Source: Bacillota bacterium (lineage in GTDB: Bacteria > Bacillota > Bacilli > Alicyclobacillales > SLC66). Taken from it: a DNA stretch of 10,324 nucleotides. The position numbers and the translations under genes are program-made. The notes under the pieces are model-generated. The model searched no databases. It saw only the letters and a program-made list of their open reading frames with translations, and was not told the origin of the DNA. The stretch is taken from the NCBI GenBank assembly GCA_021799325.1, contig JAJZAS010000034.1, positions 1 through 10,324 on the forward strand, given 5' to 3'. Shown here in pieces: positions 1-5,128 of this stretch (positions are counted from its first letter, which is position 1; each line of letters opens with the position of its first letter).

Positions 1-94
1 GCGCGCCACCGGCGATGATCCACTGTCCTGCGGGAAGCAGGAAGGTGGTGGCAAACAATCCTGCTCGTTTTTCCTCATCGGATTGCTTCCTCAT
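1..94 (-). CDS. Partial hypothetical protein (N-terminal 31 residues)
   Basis: An open frame runs off the left edge. It starts at an ATG on the minus strand with a good ribosome binding site (GAGGTGA, about 6 bases before the start). The visible residues begin MRKQSDEEKRAG and continue into a stretch rich in hydrophobic residues (LFATTFLLPAGQWIIAGGA). A short charged N-terminus followed by a hydrophobic segment would suit a small membrane protein, but 31 residues are too few to assign a family. It is divergent from the cupredoxin gene and shares with it the upstream region holding two palindromes. The start site is well supported; the function is unknown. Confidence 0.5.
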   Translation of the reverse strand, partial: MRKQSDEEKRAGLFATTFLLPAGQWIIAGGA

Positions 95-116
95 CGCCTT
101 CACCTCAGTCACGGTC

Positions 117-128
117 GTTAGTACTAAC
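117..128. promoter_or_regulatory. 12-base perfect palindrome, possible operator
   Basis: GTTAGTACTAAC is a perfect 12-base palindrome lying 23 bases before the start codon of the minus-strand gene fragment. The TACTAACCA at 122-130 recurs exactly at 3969-3977, inside the possible operator of the thioesterase gene. Palindromes with ACC/GGT arms are common targets of TetR-family repressors. That a repressor binds here is inference. Confidence 0.35.
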
Positions 129-142
129 CAATGCAAAATAGT

Positions 143-155
143 GTTACCTTGTAAC
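143..155. promoter_or_regulatory. Inverted repeat GTTAC-N3-GTAAC
   Basis: GTTAC CTT GTAAC has perfect 5-base arms around a 3-base centre, 15 bases beyond the palindrome at 117-128. It lies in the likely promoter zone of the minus-strand gene fragment and could be a second protein-binding site. No -35/-10 pair could be placed there with confidence. Confidence 0.25.
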
Positions 156-189
156 GGCAAACAAACTTAAAAGTGCGATGGTGAAACGC

Positions 190-227
190 CAAGTGACATT
201 CAATCGTGCAAGTCACATTCAATCGTG
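190..227 (+). repeat. Two tandem 19-base units differing at one base
   Basis: Units at 190-208 and 209-227 are CAAGTGACATTCAATCGTG and CAAGTCACATTCAATCGTG, directly abutting, with one difference (G195 versus C214). The difference turns GTGAC in the first unit into its complement GTCAC in the second, so the two units can pair as a 5-base stem. The second unit also forms the 5' arm of the terminator-like hairpin at 210-245. With only two units and no spacer this is not a CRISPR array. Confidence 0.7.
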
Positions 228-245
228 GTAGGATGTGACTTTTTT
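210..245 (+). terminator. Rho-independent terminator or attenuator upstream of the cupredoxin gene
   Basis: AAGTCACAT (210-218) pairs perfectly with ATGTGACTT (233-241), followed by a T run to 245, giving an intrinsic terminator reading rightwards. No plus-strand gene precedes it in the window, because 1-94 is coded on the other strand. It would therefore act on a short leader transcript or on read-through from outside. The tandem repeat offers a competing stem (GTGAC 193-197 with GTCAC 212-216), so attenuation is conceivable but unproven. Confidence 0.55.
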
Positions 246-299
246 GTGTATCAGAAATTTCTAATATGTGAAATACAGGTGACTTCTTTCACAAAGTCC

Positions 300-327
300 T
301 TGCGCATGATTACAGAACGATTACAAT
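300..327 (+). promoter_or_regulatory. Candidate promoter of the cupredoxin gene
   Basis: TTGCGC (300-305) and TACAAT (322-327) are 16 bases apart. The -10 matches the consensus at 5 of 6 positions and the -35 at 3 of 6, so an activator may be needed. GATTACA occurs twice here, at 308-314 and 319-325, with an 11-base period (one helical turn), the second copy overlapping the -10. That spacing resembles direct-repeat sites of PhoP-type response regulators, which is speculative. Confidence 0.45.
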
Positions 328-343
328 GACTCGTGGAGTCATT
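325..343 (+). promoter_or_regulatory. 8-base perfect hairpin at the probable transcription start
   Basis: AATGACTC (325-332) and GAGTCATT (336-343) form perfect arms around GTG. The element covers the expected transcription start of the cupredoxin gene. It could be an operator, or a 5'-end stem if transcription starts upstream of it. No T run follows, so it is not a terminator. Confidence 0.45.
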
Positions 344-371
344 AATTGATAAAAAATAGGGGGATTCTACC

Positions 372-956
372 ATGAAAAATTCAGCAAAATGGTTAGCCGC
401 AGTTTCTTCTGCAGCGCTGCTCGCAGGTACACTCGCAGCAGGTGTTCCAGCATTCGCTCATGCCAAACCGGCAGCAAAGCATGCGAAGTCAAACATTGTC
501 GTCATCAACACCAAACTTGTCACCGGCAAAATGGATCATAAAAAAGGCTGGCCAAAATACGAGCCTGCCATGTTCCATGTTCCTGCAGGCAAAACGATTA
601 AGTTGGTGATTAAAAGCTATGATGATGGCAAAGCCACTGTACCAGCTAGCGATGCCAAGGTACAAGGAACCATTGGTGGCTTTGAACTGGTAAACGGCAA
701 AAAATTCACCAGTTTTAAGGCAGCAGATGTCGCTCACACCATGACCATCATGGAAGGTGCAAAAACCATCAACATCGTAGTGCCTGTTCGCTCTGCAAAA
801 GAAAAATTCGTGACCGTCACCGCAGAATTCAACTTCCCCAAAGCCGGCACTTACAACTGGCAATGTGAAGCCGCATGCGGAACCGGCAATTCCGGTTGGA
901 TGGGGCCAATGATGACCAATGGCTGGATGAAAGGTACTTGGGTCGTAAAAAAATAA
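372..956 (+). CDS. Secreted cupredoxin-fold protein with a CuA-like cysteine pair
   Basis: This 194-residue protein has a clear signal peptide: basic start, hydrophobic core at about residues 7-25 and a likely Ala-X-Ala cleavage near residue 29. The mature part is a single cupredoxin-like beta-sandwich. The sequence shows DVAHTMTI (His122) in the first-ligand position. Near the C-terminus GTYNWQC is followed by C165-EAA-C169, N173, M177, M180-M181 and M186. The Cys-x3-Cys pair recalls the CuA centre of cytochrome oxidase subunit II, but no histidine follows it. The expected role is electron transfer or copper binding outside the cell. The start has a strong AGGGGGAT site 6 bases upstream. The gene is monocistronic, with a candidate promoter and a terminator. 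Fold and export are well supported; the partner and the metal site are not known. Confidence 0.8.
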   Translation: MKNSAKWLAAVSSAALLAGTLAAGVPAFAHAKPAAKHAKSNIVVINTKLVTGKMDHKKGWPKYEPAMFHVPAGKTIKLVIKSYDDGKATVPASDAKVQGTIGGFELVNGKKFTSFKAADVAHTMTIMEGAKTINIVVPVRSAKEKFVTVTAEFNFPKAGTYNWQCEAACGTGNSGWMGPMMTNGWMKGTWVVKK

Positions 957-974
957 TTGTCGTTCAATAAGCCC

Positions 975-1014
975 ACAACCGGAAGGGGATCACACTCCTC
1001 CCGGTTGTTTTTTT
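975..1014 (+). terminator. Intrinsic terminator of the cupredoxin gene
   Basis: ACAACCGG (975-982) pairs perfectly with CCGGTTGT (1001-1008), followed by a T run to 1014. It lies 18 bases past the cupredoxin stop and separates that gene from glnS. Confidence 0.88.
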
Positions 1015-1030
1015 ATAGCCCTTCACTCAT

Positions 1031-1059
1031 TTGCGACATGAGGCAGGACGTGATTTAAT
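1031..1059 (+). promoter_or_regulatory. Candidate housekeeping promoter of glnS
   Basis: TTGCGA (1031-1036) and TTTAAT (1054-1059) are 17 bases apart, matching the consensus at 4 and 5 positions of 6. Transcription would start near 1066, leaving a leader of about 30 bases. That is too short for a T-box, so control by uncharged tRNA is not suggested. Confidence 0.5.
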
Positions 1060-1096
1060 AGTAAAAAGCATTTGACTTTTTGCGGCAAAAGGATGG

Positions 1097-2755
1097 TTGC
1101 ATTTGGAAGGCGCGCTGTCGAACTCTAATTTTATTAAAAATATTGTCATGGATGATTTAGAATCGGGAAAGGTTCGCGAAGTTATCACCAGATTTCCTCC
1201 CGAGCCCAATGGATATCTTCATATTGGACATGCGAAGTCGATCTGTCTCAATTTCGAGTTGGCCCAGGACGTAGGGGGCAAGACCAACCTCCGTTTTGAT
1301 GATACGAACCCTACCAAAGAAGATGAGGAATATGTAAAATCCATCCAGGAAGATGTCAGATGGCTATGTTTTGCCTGGGACAACCTCTGTTTTGCTTCCG
1401 ATTATTTTGATCAAATGTATGAGCGCGCGGTTTTGCTCATCAAAAAGGGGCTCGCCTACGTATGCGATTTGTCTGCGGAAGAAATGCGGCAAATGCGCGG
1501 CACACTGACCTCGCCTGGAAAGGAAAGCCCATACCGCAATCGATCGGTCGATGAAAACCTAGATTTATTTGATCGGATGAAATCAGGAGAGTTTGCCGAT
1601 GGTTCTAAAGTATTACGGGCGAAAATTGATATGGCTTCTCCCAACCTGAATCTGCGTGATCCGGTGCTTTATCGGATTTCCCATGCCACGCACCATCGAA
1701 CGGGGAATGTGTGGGCCATTTATCCGATGTACGACTTCGCTCACCCGCTCGAAGATGCGATTGAAGGGGTGACGCACTCTGTTTGTACCCTCGAATTTGA
1801 GGATCATCGCCCGCTCTACGATTGGGTGGTGGAACAGTGTGAAATGCCAAACCGGCCCCGTCAGTATGAGTTTGCGAGACTGAATATGACTAACACCGTA
1901 ATGAGTAAACGCAAATTAAAGCTGCTTGTCGATCAACAAGTGGTGGATGGTTGGGACGATCCACGGATGCCCACCATTGCAGGTTTGCGCCGCAGAGGCT
2001 ATACGCCGGAGTCGATTCGTAACTTCGCGCGGGAAATCGGCGTGGCGAAGAGCAACAGCGTGGTGGATGAGCGGATGCTGGAGTATTTTGTCCGGGAAGA
2101 CTTAAAGCTGAAGGCGCTTCGTTCCATGGCGATATTGCGGCCCTTAAAAGTGGTGATCACCAATTATCCGGAAGGACAGGTAGAGTGGCTGGATGCCGAA
2201 AACAACGCCGAAAACCCGGAGATGGGCACTAGGAAAATTCCTTTTTCCCGGGAAATCTATATCGAGCAGGACGACTTTATGGAGTCGCCACCGCCAAAGT
2301 ATTTCCGCCTGTTCCCAGGCAATGAAGTGAGGCTCAAACATGCGTATTTCATCCGCTGCGAAGAGGTAATCAAGGATGATTCGGGTCGCGTGGTAGAACT
2401 GCGCTGCATGTATGATCCGGAGACGAAAAGCGGATCTGGTTTTACGGGACGCAAGGTCAAAGGAACCATCCATTGGGTGGATGCTAGTTTTGCGTATCCG
2501 GCAGAATTTCGCTTGTATGAACCACTCATTAACGATGACGAAGAAGGAGTGGACGAGGATTTTCTCGCCCATCTCAATCCCCAATCGCTTGAAGTGATAC
2601 AAGGCTATGTTGAAAATGGCCTTAAAGACGTTGCAGCAATGGATAAGTTCCAGTTTTTCAGGCATGGGTATTTCAGTGTCGACCCGAAATTATCCACACC
2701 GGGAAAACCCGTTTTCAACCTCGTCGTATCCTTGAAAAGTTCGTTTCAAATCTAA
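1097..2755 (+). CDS. glnS: Glutaminyl-tRNA synthetase
   Basis: A class I aminoacyl-tRNA synthetase that joins glutamine to tRNA-Gln in the cytoplasm. The 552 residues match the usual bacterial length (E. coli about 554) and the similarity runs from end to end. The Rossmann catalytic domain carries PPEPNGYLHIGH (HIGH box at 42-45) and the KMSKS-type loop VMSKRK (269-273). The GlnRS-typical stretch DDTNPTKEDEEYV follows the HIGH box, and beta-barrel anticodon-binding domains fill roughly 350-540. The start is TTG: homology (SNFIKNI) begins upstream of the first in-frame ATG at 1148, which has no ribosome binding site. AAAAGG at 1087-1092 would serve TTG at 1097 or, with better spacing, TTG at 1103 (550 residues). 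The gene stands alone between its own promoter and terminator. GlnRS is uncommon in Bacilli, which mostly use GatCAB, so the gene may have come by transfer. Confidence 0.97.
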   Translation: MHLEGALSNSNFIKNIVMDDLESGKVREVITRFPPEPNGYLHIGHAKSICLNFELAQDVGGKTNLRFDDTNPTKEDEEYVKSIQEDVRWLCFAWDNLCFASDYFDQMYERAVLLIKKGLAYVCDLSAEEMRQMRGTLTSPGKESPYRNRSVDENLDLFDRMKSGEFADGSKVLRAKIDMASPNLNLRDPVLYRISHATHHRTGNVWAIYPMYDFAHPLEDAIEGVTHSVCTLEFEDHRPLYDWVVEQCEMPNRPRQYEFARLNMTNTVMSKRKLKLLVDQQVVDGWDDPRMPTIAGLRRRGYTPESIRNFAREIGVAKSNSVVDERMLEYFVREDLKLKALRSMAILRPLKVVITNYPEGQVEWLDAENNAENPEMGTRKIPFSREIYIEQDDFMESPPPKYFRLFPGNEVRLKHAYFIRCEEVIKDDSGRVVELRCMYDPETKSGSGFTGRKVKGTIHWVDASFAYPAEFRLYEPLINDDEEGVDEDFLAHLNPQSLEVIQGYVENGLKDVAAMDKFQFFRHGYFSVDPKLSTPGKPVFNLVVSLKSSFQI

Positions 2756-2770
2756 AATAGGAATGACCAA

Positions 2771-2801
2771 CTTCCGCAGCGCATGTTGCGGGAGTTTTTT
2801 T
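2771..2801 (+). terminator. Intrinsic terminator of glnS
   Basis: CTTCCGCA (2771-2778) pairs with TGCGGGAG (2787-2794), including one T-G wobble, followed by seven Ts to 2801. It sits one base before the stop codon of the convergent PAP2 gene. Confidence 0.85.
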
Positions 2802-2802
2802 G

Positions 2803-3432
2803 TTAGTGGAGGGTTTCGGCAGCCTTGTCTTTATCTTGCCCCTCTCCAAATCGAAATAGTTTCGCCACCCATACCGATAACGGGAAAATGGCCTTGGAAA
2901 ACTTCCACATGATGCGGCTAGCAATAATACCAATCACGAGCCCAGCCAACACATCGGTGGGATAGTGGACGCCTACATACACACGTGCGATCATGACCAG
3001 AATGGCGATCGTCGTAAAGGTGCGGCTAATCCATTTTTCATTGCGCCCCCAGGATGCGGCCGCAAAACCGAAGCTTCCGGATGCATGGTCACTGGGGAAT
3101 GAGGCATCGCTGCTGTGAGGAACTAATTGAGTAAACGACCCCTTGGGAAATACGGTGAAGGGACGTGGCCGAAACCAGATGTGTGAAATCACCACATTGA
3201 TGATCAGTGCCAGAATCCCTGAAAGTCCAGCGATTATTAAGGCGTGCCGATGTTTGATGTCTTTTTTCGGTAAGACAAACCATGCAATGATAAACAGCAC
3301 GGCGTAAATTTCGAGGGCATACTTGGCAAAGAAGATCATAATCGCATCCAGTACGGAAATATGTCCTGCCAGCCCGTTAATCAAATGATAGAGGGACGTA
3401 TCAAATGGATTAAGCAGCGCACTGTGAAACAC
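2803..3432 (-). CDS. PAP2-family membrane phosphatase, BcrC-like (probable undecaprenyl-diphosphatase)
   Basis: An integral membrane lipid phosphatase resembling B. subtilis BcrC. That protein removes a phosphate from undecaprenyl diphosphate to recycle the carrier for cell-wall synthesis and contributes to bacitracin resistance. Numbering from the chosen start (209 residues), motif 1 is FRPRPF (R90-P91), motif 2 is SFPSDH (S114 to H116) and motif 3 is ARVYVGVHYPTDV (R150, catalytic H156, D160). About five membrane segments surround these motifs. The start chosen is GTG at 3432: AGGAG lies 7 bases upstream, whereas the in-frame ATG at 3483 has no ribosome binding site and sits inside a palindrome. 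The charged C-terminal tail (FGEGQDKDKAAE) is probably cytoplasmic. Substrate is inferred from similarity; a general PAP2 role remains possible. Confidence 0.9.
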   Translation of the reverse strand: MFHSALLNPFDTSLYHLINGLAGHISVLDAIMIFFAKYALEIYAVLFIIAWFVLPKKDIKHRHALIIAGLSGILALIINVVISHIWFRPRPFTVFPKGSFTQLVPHSSDASFPSDHASGSFGFAAASWGRNEKWISRTFTTIAILVMIARVYVGVHYPTDVLAGLVIGIIASRIMWKFSKAIFPLSVWVAKLFRFGEGQDKDKAAETLH

Positions 3433-3471
3433 GTGATCACTCCTGACGATATAGTTTGCATAGACAAAGAC

Positions 3472-3483
3472 ATGGTATACCAT
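3472..3483. promoter_or_regulatory. 12-base perfect palindrome upstream of the PAP2 gene
   Basis: ATGGTATACCAT is a perfect palindrome 39 bases before the PAP2 GTG start. Its half-site TATACCA recurs in the inverted repeat in front of the divergent small gene (3551-3575), so both could be bound by the same regulator. No convincing -35/-10 pair was found for the PAP2 gene. Confidence 0.35.
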
Positions 3484-3542
3484 AAAAAAGTTCGATCGCT
3501 AGTCTATTTTTTAACTCTTTTCTAGATTAATGATTTATGACT

Positions 3543-3575
3543 ATGACTTTTGTAGTATATTTTAACTATACCACA
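3543..3575 (+). promoter_or_regulatory. Candidate promoter with overlapping inverted repeat
   Basis: ATGACT (3543-3548) and TATACC (3567-3572), 18 bases apart, are a weak promoter match (4 of 6 each). They overlap an inverted repeat TGTAGTATA-N7-TATACCACA (3551-3559 and 3567-3575, 8 of 9 pairs). Overlap with the -10 region suggests a repressor site. The location inside the longer open frame supports the GTG start at 3597 for the gene that follows. Confidence 0.4.
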
Positions 3576-3596
3576 ACCAAATGGAGGGGATCCGCG

Positions 3597-3899
3597 GTGT
3601 TTAAAAAACGCTTGGATGAGGTTAAAAAAACGATACCTGAGGCTCATCGCGAACTGGTGAAGTATGTGGAACACGCGCTCGATGCGCTGGAAAAAGTAGA
3701 AGAAGAGCACAGGACATTGGTGGCGGCCAACGCATTAGCCGGGATTCGTCCGAATGGGGAAGAAGAAAAGCATTTTCATGAGCATATGCATATGGTCAAG
3801 GAAATGATGGTTGCGGTGCTGGAGCAGACTGAAGAAGACATTGAACACGTTGGCGACAAAAACTGGTCCAACCACTTCAGGGACGGCATAGCCAAATAG
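3597..3899 (+). CDS. Small helical hypothetical protein with His/Met cluster
   Basis: I do not recognise the family. The 100-residue product begins MFKKRLDEVKKTIPEAH and is predicted to be almost entirely amphipathic helix, rich in Glu, Lys and His, with no signal peptide or membrane segment. A cluster KHFHEHMHMVKEMM at 58-71 holds H59, H61, H63 and H65 with M64, M66, M70 and M71, which could bind a metal ion. The start is GTG at 3597 with GGAGGGGA 6-7 bases upstream; an in-frame ATG at 3537 lies before the promoter and has no ribosome binding site. The gene is divergent from the PAP2 gene. The next gene downstream has its own promoter and no terminator was seen between. Function unknown. Confidence 0.75.
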   Translation: MFKKRLDEVKKTIPEAHRELVKYVEHALDALEKVEEEHRTLVAANALAGIRPNGEEEKHFHEHMHMVKEMMVAVLEQTEEDIEHVGDKNWSNHFRDGIAK

Positions 3900-3929
3900 A
3901 GTCGTATCGCCATCATTGCCTGTCGTAGG

Positions 3930-3959
3930 TTGTCATCTGCAGTTATTTTGTACTATACT
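3930..3959 (+). promoter_or_regulatory. Strong promoter of the thioesterase gene
   Basis: TTGTCA (3930-3935) and TATACT (3954-3959), 18 bases apart, each match the consensus at 5 of 6 positions. Transcription should start near 3966, directly before the candidate operator at 3970-3987. Confidence 0.65.
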
Positions 3960-3969
3960 TCACATATAT

Positions 3970-3987
3970 ACTAACCAGTCGGTATGT
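3970..3987. promoter_or_regulatory. TetR-like operator downstream of the -10 box
   Basis: ACTAACCAGTCGGTATGT has imperfect dyad symmetry: AC..ACC....GGT..GT. ACC/GGT arms of this kind are typical of TetR-family operators. Its place at the transcription start fits repression by blocking RNA polymerase. A wider TTGTAC/GTACAA pair (3948-3953 and 3985-3990) frames the region. No TetR gene is in the window, so the regulator is unknown. Confidence 0.4.
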
Positions 3988-4012
3988 ACAAGATAAAGGC
4001 GGTGTCGACATC

Positions 4013-4486
4013 ATGACCAAAGAGGAATTAATGAGGCAACTGGCGGATTTTAATGAAGAAGAATTGGAAGCCGCTGTTCAGGCGGCCGTAGCAGCCAAAA
4101 AAGCGAGAGAAGAAGGATTTTATTTTTTGCATCATTTTTTCCAACAGGATAGGTTCAGTGAAGGGGACCATGATTATGGGGTGAAAATCCCTGTTACTTC
4201 TCTTGTCATGAACCCGAACGACATGATACATGGCGGAGTGATCGCTTTTTTGGCGGACAATGCGATGGGATTTGCAAGTTATATGGAAAAAAAGCGGCCC
4301 GGTGTGACGCTGGATCTGAATGTACGATACCATAAGCCTGGGCGTGGCAAACACCTCACCGCTATAGGGGAAGTGGTATCGTCCGGGTCGCTCTTCAATT
4401 CGCTGCGGACCGACATCAGGGACGAAACCGGCATGCTGGTGGCCACGGCCACGGGAGCATTTTACCACAGGAAACCGAAAGACTAA
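4013..4486 (+). CDS. PaaI-family hotdog-fold thioesterase
   Basis: Predicted cytoplasmic acyl-CoA thioesterase of 157 residues. The hotdog signature MNPNDMIHGGVIAFLADNAMG is present, with H73-G74-G75 and the helix-borne D82 that normally activates water in this family. The later strand LNVRYHKPGRGKHLTAIGEV is also typical, as is the closing ATATGAFYHRK. Residues 1-35 form a charged helical extension, longer than in the shortest PaaI proteins. AAAGGCGGTG lies 8 bases before the ATG. The strong promoter plus the TetR-like operator suggests induction by an acyl-CoA or aromatic compound. No phenylacetate or fatty-acid genes are nearby, so the substrate cannot be inferred. It ends in a strong terminator shared with the convergent gene. 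Confidence 0.88.
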   Translation: MTKEELMRQLADFNEEELEAAVQAAVAAKKAREEGFYFLHHFFQQDRFSEGDHDYGVKIPVTSLVMNPNDMIHGGVIAFLADNAMGFASYMEKKRPGVTLDLNVRYHKPGRGKHLTAIGEVVSSGSLFNSLRTDIRDETGMLVATATGAFYHRKPKD

Positions 4487-4492
4487 TCATCT

Positions 4493-4527
4493 TGATTCCC
4501 TTTTTCGAAAGGGAATCATTTTTTTTT
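4493..4527 (+). terminator. Strong intrinsic terminator with TTCG tetraloop
   Basis: TGATTCCCTTT (4493-4503) and AAAGGGAATCA (4508-4518) form a perfect 11-base stem closed by TTCG, followed by a T run to 4527. It ends the thioesterase transcript. It overlaps the 3' end of the convergent gene: the T run is the antisense of that gene's last three Lys codons and its stop lies in the stem. No T run follows on the minus strand, so it acts mainly rightwards. Confidence 0.93.
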
Positions 4528-5007
4528 CGAAGAATTGCCAAACCATCTTTTTTTGCGATGTTTCTCTTTGCGAGTGCCGAGTACATCGAGTATTTCAGAC
4601 TGTGCCAAAGATACACTTTGTAGGCGATCATTCATGAACTTTTTTAAGTCGTCAATGTGCTCCTTGGAAATGATATCAAAACGTTGATGAAATGCCTCCA
4701 TAAATTCTGCCACCATGGCATGAGAAGAATATTCCGGAACGGCTTCAAGCGAAGTGCTGGCGGCTACCTCCACTTGATCCGTTAACACCGCAGTGAAAAT
4801 TTCTCTGATCGTTTCCAACGAGAACCCTTTTTCCCTTAGCTGTGATACACTCCCCAGGCGTTTGAGGGATTCGTCCGAATAGAATAAACCCGTTTTGGGG
4901 TCCCCTGAGATCTGAATGAAGTCTGATAATGCATTTTCCCATCTGCGTATCGTACTTGAGGAGACATCGAGAAGTCTTGCCACTTCTGATAACGATAACT
5001 GCGACAT
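4516..5007 (-). CDS. MerR-type helix-turn-helix protein with basic C-terminal tail
   Basis: A 163-residue DNA-binding protein. Residues 4-75 form a MerR-like winged helix-turn-helix (LSEVARLLDVSSSTIRRWEN, then the wing GLFYSDESLKRL and LREKGFSLETIREIF). The rest is helical, including a likely coiled coil at about 110-145, and the end is strongly basic and aromatic (RKEKHRKKRWFG and a final KKK). It lacks the metal-binding cysteines of MerR/ZntR. Layout and tail resemble RacA-like or DUF3967-type MerR proteins rather than a classical effector-sensing activator; that comparison is from memory of the family. GAAGG lies 7 bases before the ATG. It follows the YhfC-type gene on the same strand after 121 bases. 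Target unknown. Confidence 0.82.
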   Translation of the reverse strand: MSQLSLSEVARLLDVSSSTIRRWENALSDFIQISGDPKTGLFYSDESLKRLGSVSQLREKGFSLETIREIFTAVLTDQVEVAASTSLEAVPEYSSHAMVAEFMEAFHQRFDIISKEHIDDLKKFMNDRLQSVSLAQSEILDVLGTRKEKHRKKRWFGNSSKKK

Positions 5008-5128
5008 ATGCCAACCTTCACTCCATCCGCATCATTTTGTATCTAGTAAAAGGTTCGATTCCGGTGCTGTCGTTTCCTTGCTAGAAACTTGGGATGTATT
5101 GTCGAGGCGGGATAGACATTTCGACGTT

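Noticed and set aside
190..227. Possible CRISPR-like repeats
   Set aside because: Only two abutting units without a spacer, and no cas genes; they are part of a hairpin region.
489..863. 124-residue minus-strand open frame opposite the cupredoxin
   Set aside because: The plus strand has signal peptide, ribosome binding site, promoter and terminator; the antisense frame has none.
957..1096. T-box riboswitch in front of glnS
   Set aside because: The region holds the cupredoxin terminator and a plausible promoter leaving a leader of only about 30 bases; no specifier loop or antiterminator is visible.
2144..2665. 173-residue minus-strand open frame inside glnS
   Set aside because: Antisense of a certain gene, no ribosome binding site or recognisable domain.
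3433..3483. Upstream ATG start for the PAP2 gene
   Set aside because: No ribosome binding site before the ATG, whereas GTG at 3432 has AGGAG with 7-base spacing.
3537..3596. Upstream ATG start for the small helical protein
   Set aside because: This stretch holds the candidate promoter and an inverted repeat; GTG at 3597 has GGAGGGGA at good spacing.
5052..5064. GGTTCGATTCCGG resembles a tRNA T-arm, suggesting a tRNA or attachment-site remnant
   Set aside because: The flanking bases do not form the 5-base T stem, and there is no acceptor stem, D-arm, anticodon arm or CCA nearby.
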